A stretch of 58,649 bases of DNA from the NCBI GenBank assembly GCA_002426885.1, contig DINU01000004.1, forward strand, positions 1 through 58,649, in the 5' to 3' direction. This DNA is from Patescibacteria group bacterium UBA5532 (GTDB lineage Bacteria; Patescibacteriota; Gracilibacteria; BD1-5; UBA2023). Position numbers and translations under genes: made by a program. Under the pieces are notes generated by a model that was given only the letters and a program-made list of their open reading frames with translations, was not told the origin of the DNA and did no database searches. Positions 11,722 through 22,319 of the stretch are shown piece after piece. Position 1 is the stretch's first letter. Every line of letters starts with the position of its first letter.

Positions 11722-13820
11722 AGTGTAAGAGGTAAGGTAAATTCAAAACAACTTCCTTTTCCGAGTTTTGAAGCGACGGTGATCGTCCCTCCAAGCATTT
11801 CGACTATTTGTTTTGAGAGATTGAGTCCGAGTCCGGTTCCGCGAATACTTTTTTTCGTGTAATCATTTTTGCTATTTGCCTGATTAAATTTATCGAAGAT
11901 CGACGAGATCTGTGTCTCAGAGATGCCCATTCCTGTGTCGCAGACTCGAATGTGAATGTATTCTTTATCACTCGAAGCCTCGACTGTCACACTTCCTCAT
12001 GATGGAGTGAATTTATACGCATTCGAGAGGAGATTCGTCAGCACGAGTCGAAATTTTCATGCATCCGTCCTGATTGTATCAGAATCGACCGTATCAGTCA
12101 AGGAAAGTGCGATGTTTTTCTCCTTGTATATTTCCTGAAAATCACTCATCGTTTTCTGGAGAAGTACATGTGGGTCAGTATCAGCGATGATTTTCTCGAA
12201 TCTTCCCGCCTCGATCTTCGAGATATCAAGGATATTATTCACGAGCTCGATCAGGGAATCCGTACTTTCGTAGATTTTTTTCATGTAGTATTCTTCTTTT
12301 TCCGTCATATCTCCGAGCATTCGCTTCAGAAAAAGATCAGCATATCACTTAATAATCGTCATCGGCGTGCGAAGCTCGTGCGATGCAATCGCAAGAAAAT
12401 TATCCTTATTTTTATCGATTTCTTGCAGGCGCGAGTATGCGATCGCAAGATCGTGATTTTGCTTGGCGATCGCTCGCGTCTGTCGCTCGACTTCGATCTG
12501 AAGCGAACTATTAAAGTCGAGAATCTGGAGCGCGAGGGCGACTTTCGGAAGAATCCGAAGAATGATTTTTATCTCTTCAGGCGTCAGAAATCACTCTGAT
12601 TCTTTCGATCCGAGAGCGAGCACGGTCGGTCGCATTCATTCCATATTCAGAGGAAAAATCGCCTCACCGATATTTTTTACTTCAGCGATCAGTGGATCGG
12701 TACTATCGTGGACTGTATTCATGAGCTCCTGCAAAATCAGTGGGGTATTATTTTTCTCGAGATATTGCGCGATATGTGGGAAATTATTCTGGAGCGAATT
12801 GCGCATGATTTTTACCCTCTGTATATGAATTCCCTGCTGAAAAAGCGATTCTATATCGTGCAAAAGTTCGAGGCTATTCTCGTAGACGACTTTTTTCTCG
12901 AGGAATTTTTGCGCTTCCTGCTCGAATTCTACGAGCGAAGAGAGGAGAAAAAGATTGGAAAACCAACGCGATCGGTAGAGTATGGAAGCTGACGCCAGGA
13001 GTAAAATCCCGATCGTCGTCTCGACGGCATGAAACTGCGGAGTATAATCAAAAAGAAATTCAGACAACCAGATCAGAATCACAAGCGAGGCGACAATAAT
13101 TCCAAAAATCGTGAATGTACGGAGGACACGAAGTGCGGAATATCGGGCATTAAAGAGGTGATGCTGGACAATCGCATATCCTATAAAGATGGAGTACCCG
13201 CTCGTCAGAATTCATCCATACGGATATATCATCACTCCGAACGCTGGGAGATAGAGCCATATTCCTCCGATTAATCCGAAGAAAATCCCAGTTGCAAACA
13301 GTAAGAGTCGTTTCTGATATTTTTCATCATGCGTGTTATCTCTGTATGCGCGAAGTACGTAATATACGACATAGTTAAAAGCAAGTGCAAAATACAGAAA
13401 AAAGAGCAGAAAGAGAGTATTGGAAGGATAATCAAAGTATACTTCAGAAAATAAAAATGTTACTTCTTGTATCAGAAATCCGAGGAGATTCATGATAAAG
13501 AAAAAAATCGCTACAGAATATGCAATGCGTATGGTGTGTGAATGTCCTGTGATATCTTGAGAAAAAAGACTGTACGCCAAGTGAATAATAATTGCGGGGA
13601 GCAAAATAACGCCCATATACATAAATCGCCACCAGTAGATCGCAATCTCTGGTGTCTCCGCTGAACCAACTCGAAAAATACCATATCCAAGCACGGCGCT
13701 CACTCACGCAATCCCAAATCAGAGCAGATTATCCCTATTTCTCCTTCCTCATATCATCACCAACGCAAGAGCAAGATTGGTAATCACGAGGATTAATCCA
13801 GAAAAAGAAAAGTACGTCAT
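11715..13820 (-). CDS. Membrane histidine kinase with 7TM-type sensor
   Basis: 701 aa. The first 290 residues contain seven or eight hydrophobic helices typical of 7TM histidine-kinase sensors. A coiled linker or GAF-like region follows (about 300-460). The H-box is FLAIASHELRTPMT with the phospho-accepting His near residue 483, and the HATPase domain shows the N-box (LTNLLSNAYKFTP), G1 (CDTGMGI) and G2 (GTGLGLNLSKQIVE) motifs. It is therefore an intact autophosphorylating kinase. It ends with Gly (TGA) then TAA at 11715 and overlaps the response-regulator start. The stimulus is unknown; the neighbouring envelope genes make an envelope signal plausible. Confidence 0.9.
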
Positions 13821-13869
13821 AGCTCTAGTATAGCATACTTACTTTTTTCAGACAAAATCTTGCGAAGAA

Positions 13870-14937
13870 TTATTTTTTATCTGCATTTTCGATAGGAGAA
13901 AATATCTCCTCTCCGACTTTCAGAAGATCAGATGTCTCTGGATACCTGGAAACAGCATCCGTCCCGAGATATGTAACCTGAAATTTACGACCATTTTTTT
14001 TCAGATGAAATAGCTGAAGAAGTGACCCTGGAAATAATTTATTTAAGTAAAATGCTCCGACTCGAAGTTGTTTGTGTGCGATACCTCATTCTGGGAAAAT
14101 CACGACTGTTTCTCATCGTTTCATAAATTCAGCTGAGATGGCGAGACTCTGATTTTTTCCATTCTGGTCATAGCTATGAGAATAATATCCTCACACAAGA
14201 ATCAGAAGAAAACCGATAATCTTTTGCTCCATGTAGTGATTCGCCACCATGAAACGAAACGGAAGAAATCGATACGTAGAATGCCAATCTATACCAGTAG
14301 AAATCAAAAAGGCATCCAGTTTACTAATATGATTGCATATAAAAATATTGCCCTCCTTTTCAAATCTTGGGTGATTCATCCGAAATGTTCCATACGAATA
14401 AAATAATAGACGAAAGGCAATTGTCACCAATATCTGAAAAAATATCACGAGTGGATTCGGAAAGTCGAGCTTCTGAAAGTGTGTGTAGCGTACCATATCG
14501 ATCACGAAAATCACGAGGAAAAAGATCGCCACAAAAGGAATAATCGCAGAGAAAGAAAGAGAGTAAAAAACGCAGAGAAATCCTGCGACAGCAAAAACTG
14601 GGACTCCGATATCTGTCAGATACTGGATGAGGGATGTGATTCCACGTGCGTGTCAGCCTGCTGGAACGCCGAGTTGTCTTTTTATGAAGCTATTCAGGAG
14701 AAGTCCGACTTCCCACGCGACTCCGAAGCATCCTGCGATCGGTCAGAAGAAAAAAAATCCCAGCAATCCTGTGAAAACTGGGAAAAGAAGAAATTCTCGC
14801 CATGTGCGTTTCTCTCAGAATGCACCTCGTGCGATCGGCTTCACTCCGAACGATGGAAAAAGTCCAGAAGAGAAGAATATGAGTGCTCGCGCCACCACCA
14901 GAATCAGAACGAGAAGAAAGAAGTCTGGAAGATTCAT
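13870..14937 (-). CDS. CarS-like (DUF46) membrane domain fused to PlsC-type acyltransferase
   Basis: 355 aa. The N-terminal 165 residues are hydrophobic and carry GEKRTWREF (41-49) and SFIKRQLGVPAGG (83-95), the pattern of CDP-archaeol-synthase-like CTP transferases. The C-terminal part is a lysophospholipid acyltransferase: ICNHISKLDAF gives the catalytic NHxxxxD motif near residue 207 and VVIFPEGGIAHK the EG block near 281. PlsC enzymes acylate lyso-phosphatidate at the membrane, and CarS-like enzymes activate the resulting lipid with CTP, so the fusion would place two consecutive phospholipid steps in one chain. The start at ATG 14937 captures the first helix. The following gene is divergent. 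The acyltransferase call is strong; the CarS call is by motif only. Confidence 0.75.
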
Positions 14938-15054
14938 GGGAGGAAATTATGCGCAAATCATACATATTTTCCCATGAAATCAAGGAATTTTACTTGAATT
15001 CAGCGAGAATATCGTACAATTAAAAATGAAATCTGGAACATTTTTTTCTGAAAT

Positions 15055-16164
15055 ATGTCACATTTCTTTCTCTCACTCTTCCGATATTACTGGTTTCGAA
15101 GGATATTTGACCGTATCTCATGATGTCTATATCACGAAAAAGAACCACCGATCGATGCGCGACGGGAGATCGAGGAAAGTGACTGGATTCATCCGAAGGT
15201 AAAAGATTTTCTCATCCGTCATTCTGTCGTCGTAAATCGCGCCAGCACTCCATTCGATGAGCAAGAATTTATCGATCTGATCTGTCAGTATCAGCCTGAG
15301 CCGATTCGCCAGATCACGATCGCATATGAGGCACCTCCGATCTTTATCCGGCAACGATATACGATCCCGAAAGGGTACGATATCTATGGGTGATGGGAAA
15401 ATATCGACCCATACACACCCTGAATTTCTGGATTTACACGCCAGACTGATGGATCGATCGGGATTCTCCTCTTCATGCGGAGAGATATCTTCGCGATTTT
15501 ACAAGATCAAGAATACCGTTTTATTCGATGAGCTTTTGACCAGGATAGACGTCTACGGAAGCTCCTCGGCGAACGCGGGAACGATCTCGGACCGCTTGCA
15601 ATGGTCGGGATCCTGCCATGATATATTCTGAAGCGGAGGGAAAAATTCAGCGATTATCCAGAATATATCCATATGTGTGAGGAAAAAAATCAGAATTCTG
15701 CTCGTTTTGTCGTCGAGGCGACACGACAGATACTTGAAGAAGCGAATATCGCATCAGAAAATCTCGTCGTTCTCGGATCGCATGGCTCGCTCGGAAAAGT
15801 CGTACGAGAATATTTTCCAGATTCGAAAGGGATCGATCTCGGAAATATCCATGATTTCCCACGATCCGGGCGATATCTCATCCTCGACTGCACCGTCGGA
15901 AATACGCTCGAGAAGTATCTGAAGTGATGATTTCTGACAGAGAAAATCGAAGGAATCTGGCTGAATGAGGCATATCCACCTCCACACCCGAACGTGATCA
16001 AGAAAGTACCGAAAACCCTCGAAATCCGACATATTCTCGGAGTCGAGTGAGAGGTGATTCCGTCGCTCCCATGATACTATCACAATGCGATCCCCTGCTG
16101 TATGTGACTTCTCGATCAGGATGTGAAAAGTGTGAAGGTGATCGGGTTGGAGAGGGGGGGATAG
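15055..16164 (+). CDS. Unidentified protein with a Rossmann-like segment
   Basis: 369 aa in code 25, TAG at 16162-16164. I do not recognise the family. Residues from about 205 on resemble a nucleotide-binding Rossmann unit: NLVVLGSHGSLGKVVREYF has a beta strand then a G-x-x-G-x-x-G turn, followed by YLILDCTVGNTLEKYL. The C-terminal part is rich in conserved-looking Pro, Gly and His (NEAYPPPHPN, SLPGYYHNAIPCCMG), as in an enzyme active site. An oxidoreductase-like or shikimate-dehydrogenase-like role would be a guess. ATG 15055 is the first in-frame start. It is divergent from the lipid fusion gene and followed by a terminator at 16318. Confidence 0.7.
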
Positions 16165-16317
16165 TGATCTCCTAAAGTAAGCTCTCGCTTCTAGAAATTT
16201 TTAAAAAGCTTGATTCTCACAGGAAAACATATATACTCCACATATGTTCTTATCCTTGGTAGCATCTTCTCATCATACGACTTCTTTATAGGAGTCATTT
16301 TGGGTGTATAAAAAACT

Positions 16318-16347
16318 AAAAGACTCCACAAAGGGAGTCTTTTTTTA
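16318..16347 (+). terminator. Rho-independent terminator
   Basis: The stem AAAGACTCC/GGAGTCTTT with a six-base loop is followed by a run of T. It ends the transcript of the 15055-16164 gene. Confidence 0.85.
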
Positions 16348-16389
16348 ATGCAAAAAATGAAGCGCGCACAAGAAAAAATTAATTTTCTG

Positions 16390-16419
16390 TTGACTTCTTT
16401 CTCTCTCTCTCTGTATAAA
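16390..16419 (+). promoter_or_regulatory. Sigma-70-type promoter for the SLOG-hisS unit
   Basis: TTGACT (16390-16395) and TATAAA (16414-16419) are separated by 18 bp of alternating CT. The first ATG of the downstream SLOG gene is 30 bp further on. Confidence 0.65.
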
Positions 16420-16449
16420 GTTCACACGTTTATTCCTAATATCTTGCAT

Positions 16450-17163
16450 ATGAAAATCACGAGTCTTGACGAGATTGATTCTTGAGTACAAGAATGGATG
16501 CAAAGGGAATGAGTTGGGAAAATAATCGCTATTTCTGGCTGATCTTCAGCCGAAAAAATGGAGTGAGCGGATCCAGATATTGTAAAGCAATACAATGATA
16601 GCATTGCAGCATATGTAAATGCTATCATTGAGGGCACCCTAAAACGACTTCAGGATTACAGGGTAGCAATACTAACATGAGGTACAGAATGATGAGTTCC
16701 CGAAGATGCAATACGAATTGCAAAAGACTATGGATTTCCTACTATCGGAGTTTATCCCGCTCGTGGCGCAAAAAGCGCTCTTTCTGACGCACTTATTAAT
16801 TGTGCAATAGAAGTAAAATCGATTTTCTGAGAAAGTCGGTGGGGAGATGAAACCCCTGTCTTTGCAAAACTTGCAGATGCGAGTGTTGTGCTTGGGGGTG
16901 GGGCATGAACGTTAATCGAAGTGGCACATGCGTTAAAAATTAATGAAGGGTTAATCTCTAAATGACTTCGACCAAAATATATCATCCCTGTGACATGACT
17001 CCCAGGGATGTCCTCCTTAATTCAGCTTCTTCCAGCCAAGAAAGACGTGAAGAAATTCACTTTCCCTGAGCATGAGATAAAAACAGGACAACAGGTGGCA
17101 GATTTTTTGGAAAGAAAATTGAATCTTGAGGATGATCATAAAGAGAACGATAGGCGATCATAA
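16450..17163 (+). CDS. SLOG-superfamily nucleotide-binding protein
   Basis: 237 aa. Signature elements of the SLOG (LOG/DprA-like Rossmann) fold: KIIAISGGSSA, VAILTGGTEGGVPEDAIRIA, and SVVLGGGAGTLIEVAHAL, the last matching the GGxGT..E motif of LOG-type phosphoribohydrolases and TIGR00725 proteins. Several of the motif glycines are TGA codons. Members bind nucleotides, and some cleave the N-glycosidic bond of nucleoside monophosphates to base plus ribose 5-phosphate. This copy carries an additional C-terminal stretch ending in a charged tail. It opens a transcription unit with hisS (23 bp spacing) and has a paralogue at 19582. The actual substrate cannot be read from sequence. Confidence 0.75.
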
Positions 17164-17186
17164 TTTATTTCTTAAATATCTATTCT

Positions 17187-18545
17187 ATGTCTGAAACTAT
17201 CATCACCCCGAGACCAATATCATGATTTCCTGAGCATTCCCCAGAAAATCGGAGAATTGAACTTGAGCTTCTTGATAATATTCGTCGTGGGTACGAACTT
17301 GCAGGTTTTACGAATATTGAAACTCCTGCTGTAGAACGCACAGAAGTTCTGATATCTAAAGGAGCGGATGACAAGGAAATTTATACCTTGTGAAGGCTTA
17401 ATGCAGAGGATTGAGAGAAGGATGATAGGCTTGCTCTTCACTTTGATTTGACCGTTCCGATGGCTCGATATGTCGCTCAGAGATATAACGATCTTACTTT
17501 TCCATTTAGACGCTACCAAATTCAGAAAGTTTGGCGTTGAGAAAGAGCTCAATGAGGAAGGTATAGAGAATTTTATCAGGCAGATATTGATATTGTTGGC
17601 GATGGTAAGTTACCATTATCTGCTGATGTAGAAGTATTGACAACTATCGATAATGTACTCTCATGACTTAATATTTGAGATTATACAATTCGCCTTAATA
17701 ATAGAAAGATTATAGTCGGATTCATACAATCTCTCGGAATTCAAGATGATCAAATGGTGAGCCAGGTTACAAGAATTATTGATAAAATGCCAAAAGTGTG
17801 AGAACTTGAGGTTCGTAAACTGCTCTGAAATCTTGGTATTGAAGGTGAAGTGAATGATGATATAGTTGCATTCTGTCTCATGGCTTCTCAGTGAAACGAA
17901 AGTGTCCTTGAATATCTTTCCAAAATAAATTTTCCTGAAGTTCAGGCGGGTGTTGCGGAACTTCAAGAGGTTTATAATCAGGCAAAAATGCTTTGAATGG
18001 ATGAAAAAAGAATTACCTTGGATCCTTCCATAGCGCGATGACTTTGATACTATACAGGAACTATTTATGAAACCTTCCTAAAGGGACATGAATGACTTGG
18101 AAGCATCTGTTCTGGTGGTCGATACGATAATCTCGCTTCATATTTTACGGACAAGAAACTTCCATGAGTATGAGTAAGCATCGGAGTATCTCGCCTTCTT
18201 ACACGTCTTCTTGAGCAGGAAAAATTAAATACAAAAATTCAAAGTCCATCAAAAGTTCTGGTAACACGCTTGCAAGAAAGATATGCGGAAACATATCTCC
18301 GCATATTATGAGAACTCAGAAAATCTGGAATTCCTTCGGAGCTATATCTAGGTGATGGTGTGAAAATAGGAAAACAACTCGGATATGCAAATAAAAAATG
18401 AATCCCTTACGCAATCGTTGCAGGTGAAGATGAAATTTCTCAAAACAAAGTCCAGCTGAAACACATGTATACGGGTGATCGTGAACAAGTCAGTATAGAT
18501 CAAGTCATGGATCGTGTAAAAGTACTCCTCTCCCAAGAAAAATAA
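17187..18545 (+). CDS. hisS: Histidyl-tRNA synthetase
   Basis: 452 aa, normal length for HisRS. It attaches His to tRNA-His in the cytoplasm. Class II motif 2 is visible (RRYQIQKVWRGERAQWGRYR), together with the HisRS-specific HisA block (ARGLDYYTGTIYE) and HisB block (SICSGGRYDNLA). The C-terminal anticodon-binding domain begins near residue 350 (KVLVTRLQERYAETYL) with the usual GIPSELYLGD strand. TGA encodes the expected Gly in motif 2 and in both His blocks. It follows the SLOG gene on the same transcript, and a strong terminator lies about 90 bp downstream. Confidence 0.95.
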
Positions 18546-18547
18546 GT

Positions 18548-18634
18548 ATGCAAACTTCATATCTTCAGCATGGTTATCATCATTCTCCATCCATTATTGT
18601 GGAAGGGTACATGTCGATTGACGATTATCAGTAG
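18548..18634 (+). CDS. Possible 28-aa peptide after hisS
   Basis: An ATG lies 2 nt after the hisS stop and opens 28 codons rich in His and Tyr (MQTSYLQHGYHHSPSIIVEG start), ending at TAG at the foot of the terminator stem. Position and composition allow a small protein or leader peptide, but nothing proves translation. Confidence 0.3.
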   Translation: MQTSYLQHGYHHSPSIIVEGYMSIDDYQ

Positions 18635-18675
18635 ATAAATACCCCTTCATAATAAGGGGTATTTATCTTTTTACT
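18634..18675 (+). terminator. Strong rho-independent terminator after hisS
   Basis: A perfect 14-bp stem (GATAAATACCCCTT with AAGGGGTATTTATC), six-base loop and T-rich tail. It separates the hisS unit from the 18691 operon. Confidence 0.85.
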
Positions 18676-18690
18676 TTTTACTTTTTACAT

Positions 18691-19554
18691 ATGAACGCAC
18701 CGTACTTTATAACTAATGATCTTGAAGTAACCTCATGACTGCAAGAAAAAAATCTTGAGGCACTAAATGAGGTAAGGGCATTAACGCATTTTGCTCTTAT
18801 GCGAGCATTAGGCAAAAGTGCGCATATTCATACTGTGAAATACGATGATGCGGTTTGTTTCTTTGAAGAAAAGAAAAAGGATGATAATTTTGTGATTACT
18901 GCTGATGCAGGGATTTATGTCAAGTTACCTCATATTTCATTTGAGTCAACTCGCATGTATCCTAATGAAGATGCGATTTTAAATGATAAGAATTCTTACT
19001 CCATCCTAACTCGTTCATGAAAACCGCTCGCAACCCAAAAGTTAGAAATACCTGAGAATATTCGTTCTATAGGTATTTATGATGATGGTATCTATTCTTG
19101 AGACACACTTTCTGCGATAGTAAAAGAGGTGAATGGTCGGGGTGCAAATATGAATGTAAATGTATTACTGAATTTCTCATCATTGGGTGAATATAGGGGT
19201 ATTCCGATACGATCATACTACAATGGTCCTTGTACTGACTGGGTAGATGAAAGAGACTTTTATTATGGAGTTATGAATTCTGGAGCATCCATCAATCCAA
19301 ATTGAGTTATATCTGGTGTTCCGTATATCTCGAGCCCAAGAATGGCAACGGAAAAGGCATCGATTCCAAAAGAAACGAGTAAAGAATTTTGTATAGCAGT
19401 TATTCGAGCAAACAAAAGATTATGGGAAATTATTGGGGAGAAAAAGAGACTTTCCGATGTTCCACGACTCGCATATCTCACACAAAAATATAACCCAGAA
19501 ATGCTGATGCAGGATGTGCTTGCATGTGAAGAAAAAAGAATTCAATCACTTTAG
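18691..19554 (+). CDS. Phosphoribosyltransferase-like protein
   Basis: 287 aa. The segment GIYDDGIYSGDTLSAIV (about residues 128-144) fits the PRPP-binding loop of type I phosphoribosyltransferases: hydrophobic strand, two acidic residues, then an S/T-G-x-T turn; VNVLLNF forms the following strand. No other part is diagnostic, and base specificity cannot be read. The flanking genes (two SLOG proteins, HAD phosphatase, PfkB kinase) point to nucleotide or ribose-phosphate metabolism, consistent with this call. It starts the post-terminator operon, 28 bp before the next gene. Alternative: an unrelated protein sharing the loop by chance. Confidence 0.6.
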
Positions 19555-19581
19555 TGCACTTTAGTTCCTAATTTCTTTTTT

Positions 19582-20121
19582 ATGAAAAAATTACAAATCG
19601 GAGTTATGGGATCTGCATCTGATCTCTGATATGAGAATCAGACTTCTGAGCTTGCATTTGAAATCGGGAAAATTATCGCATCTCTTGGGCATGTAATGGT
19701 ATATGGAGCTGAAAAAGATAGTGATAGCCTCTCAACGAGCGCGGCACGTGGTGCAAAGTCTGAGTGATGAATAGTAATGTGAGTCACTTATGGAAAGACT
19801 CCTGATGTCTGGTGAGAAATGCAAGAACTTACTGATTGTATGGTATGCACTGGTATGGAACGATGAGGAGGCAGAGAATTTGTTCTGGTGTCATCATGTG
19901 ATGCGATCATAGCGGTCGGTGGTGGAAGTGGTACACTCAATGAAATGACGATAGCATACCAAAAGAAAATTCCAATCTTTGTCATGAAATGAACGGGAGG
20001 TTGGGCAGATAAACTTGCAGATCAATATATCGATGATCGATACAAGGCTGATCCAAAAAGATATATTTGTAAAGGGGTCGAAAATGGAGAAATGCTGAGA
20101 AGTGAACTCGAAAAAATTTAA
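19582..20121 (+). CDS. SLOG/TIGR00725-type nucleotide-binding protein
   Basis: 179 aa, the typical length for this family. It opens with IGVMGSASDLGYENQTSE, then SAARGAKSEGGIVMGVTYG, a long central helix region and AIIAVGGGSGTLNEMTIAYQ, the GGGSGT..E signature. Five motif glycines are TGA. Proteins of this group are LOG-like and may hydrolyse nucleoside monophosphates or sense nucleotides. It is a paralogue of the product at 16450 but lacks that protein's C-terminal extension. 9 bp separate it from the HAD gene, so they are co-transcribed. Confidence 0.8.
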
Positions 20122-20130
20122 TTCACACCT

Positions 20131-20745
20131 ATGAATTCTCCCATTACATGATATATCTTTGATCTTGACGGTACGCTTTATGATTTTGGTTGATGTCGAT
20201 TTCATGAATCAGTACTTTGAGATGCCACAAGAAAATGATTTTATGAAATTATTAAAACCCACAATCTTGGAAATCCTGAACAACTGTATCAAAGCATGGT
20301 TGAGAAAGAATGGCAAGAAAAAATTGGGACGAGTCAGCAACTTGCTGATCTTATCGGAAAAACTCGAGCAGAGGTGCTTCAGGAGATTTGGGGTAGTATT
20401 TCTCCTTCGTGAGTTATTCAGAACTATAAATGAGCAAAGCTGGTACTTCCTGAACTCGCCAGGTACAAGAAATTGTTTATCGTTACCGCGGCACCAAAAG
20501 TGTGGGCAGATAATGCCTTGGAATATATGAGAATAAAACACTATTTTCAAATAATTCTTACGCTCGAGGATTACTGATCTTCTAAAAGGGAGGCATTTCT
20601 ACAAATACATGCAGATACTTGAATTCCCTTTGATCAACTTATTTCTATCTGAGATCAAGAACATTCTGACATTGCACCCGCAAAAATACTGGGAATGCAA
20701 ACCTTACATGTTGGCTCACCTTTAGATTTAATAAAACTTTTATAG
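20131..20745 (+). CDS. HAD-superfamily hydrolase
   Basis: 204 aa. HAD motif I is YIFDLDGTLYD near residue 8, with the nucleophile and acid/base Asp pair. Motif II is a T in LFIVTAAPKVW, motif III a Lys in SSKREAF, and motif IV SIGDQEHSD supplies the Mg-binding acids. The helical cap of about 80 residues is the beta-phosphoglucomutase/nucleotidase type. It most likely removes phosphate from a small phosphorylated metabolite, perhaps a nucleotide given the neighbours. It sits 9 bp after the SLOG gene and 4 bp before the deacylase gene. Confidence 0.85.
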
Positions 20746-20749
20746 TGGT

Positions 20750-21522
20750 ATGAATGCACATCATAAACCCTCCATTCTTCTTCTTTTTGGTACTCATGGT
20801 GTGAAAGAATGCCTGAAATATATTCCCAAAAAATTCCATGAATATTTTGATGTCCTTGATATGAATGAAGAGGCAATTCAAAAATGAAAGAGATATGTAC
20901 AATATGATATGAATCGTACTGCCCCATGAGATTCAAATTCAGAAATGTATGAACTTCAGAGATGATCTCAAGTACAGAAGATTATGTCGGAGTATACGAT
21001 TGTTATCGATATTCATGGGACTCTCTCTGATACTGGAAGTTTTATACTTCTTCCGAGAGCAACAGTTTGACATATATTTCTTGCTTCGTTATTTCAGAGT
21101 AAAAATATTGTATTTTGGCAAAGCTGAGTCTGAAAACCAGAATGACCGATTGTCGGATTTCATCCTCTTGGACTTGAAATCGAGACGTGACCCATGAATG
21201 ACATAACGATTCAAGAACTTGCAAAGAATCTTATTACTTTTCTCGAGAATTTCAGAAAAAATTATTCTTTTATGGAATATCTTAAGCTTCTTTCTGGTAA
21301 AAATTTTTATGATGTAATAGGAAGGCTTGATCGAAAAACAAGAAGGAAATACCAAAAAAAGATTTTCATCAAATTAATATCGATGGGAGACGATACTTCA
21401 CTCTTCTCACCGAGAATCCATATCCAGATACAAAGTGCTATCTTATAGAAAAAATTGAAATACAAGATCTTCTTGTGATAGATGTGTGACATGTAGATTC
21501 AATAGTACATGATTTTCTTTAA
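20750..21522 (+). CDS. AspA/AstE-like deacylase read through a -1 frameshift
   Basis: The zero frame starts at ATG 20750 and shows zinc-carboxypeptidase-like motifs of the aspartoacylase/succinylglutamate-desuccinylase family: LLLFGTHGVKE, RYVQYDMNRTAPGDSNS, VIDIHGTLSDTG and LGLEIETGP. In zero frame it ends at 21448 with an unnatural tail. In the -1 frame, entered at A_AAA_AAG 21355-21361, the chain continues as DFHQINIDGRRYFTLLTENP and ends at TAA 21520-21522, matching the C-terminal domain seen in such enzymes. Full product about 257 aa. It may be programmed frameshifting, a one-base sequencing error in the A7 run, or a recent mutation. A paralogue lies at 22320. Substrate unknown. Confidence 0.65.
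21337..21361 (+). promoter_or_regulatory. Possible -1 ribosomal frameshift signal
   Basis: A slippery heptamer A AAA AAG sits in the correct phase (zero-frame codons CAA AAA AAG). A Shine-Dalgarno-like AAGGA lies 6 nt upstream, near the arrangement used in bacterial dnaX. I did not identify a clear downstream stem-loop. Confidence 0.45.
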
Positions 21523-21526
21523 ATTT

Positions 21527-22207
21527 ATGATTTCTATTTTCTCATCCTTTGCTACAGATATTATAACGTATGAAAATAATCGAAGAGTGGAAGGTTGACC
21601 TGCTTTCTGGATACGAAATACCCTCAATGATCTCGGTGTAGAATATCTTCTTCATACTGGTGAAATCGGAGAAGTTATTATCGAGAAAGATGGAAATAAT
21701 CAAGATCGATGAATTATTACGAAGATATGCCCAATCCCGATATATGAAAGCCTTCCAACCGATACTATCCTTATTTCCACTCTGAAAGATGAATTAAATC
21801 TTTGATATCTAGAAAATATGTCAAATACCATTTTTTTAGATATTCAATGATTTCTTCGCAAGGATTTCTGAGGGAAAAAACGATTTGATTGTCGTTCTCT
21901 CAAGACAAAGTGAAAGATCCTCATAAAGGCAACTCGTGAAGAATTTTCATATCTTGATTACCACGAGGATACTACGCATAAATTTATTATTACAAACTGA
22001 GGTGATTCGATAGAGATACTCAGTAAAGAGTGTAAAAAATCCATGGAGATAAAGTCATGAAAGTTTTCTGATACGATCTGAGCAGGAGATACCTTTCTTG
22101 CTAGCCTCTGCTTTTATTACAAATCTGGAAATACTATAGAAGATGCTGTTTCGGAAGCTGGAAAATACACATATACATTTTTATCAAGAAAAAATTTTAC
22201 AGTGTAA
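21527..22207 (+). CDS. PfkB-family carbohydrate/nucleoside kinase
   Basis: 226 aa, shorter than most PfkB kinases (about 300). The N-terminal glycine motif is visible (VEGGPAFWIRNTLNDLG, residues 22-38), and the C-terminal signature FSDTIGAGDTFLASLCFYY contains the catalytic Asp of the GAGD motif and the anion hole. The family phosphorylates sugars or nucleosides using ATP (ribokinase, adenosine kinase). The lid region appears reduced. It starts 4 bp after the frameshift product's stop, so all genes from 18691 on appear to form one operon. A ribose or nucleoside substrate is the natural guess beside SLOG and PRTase-like proteins. Confidence 0.85.
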
Positions 22208-22319
22208 AGTATAAGTACAAAAAATTGTCTCCTGTTCATTTTTTTATGTTTTCTGATACTTCATAAGAGCGTTAGATCATCTTCTTGCTTAATAATTTAT
22301 TTTTTTATCTTTTTCTTCT

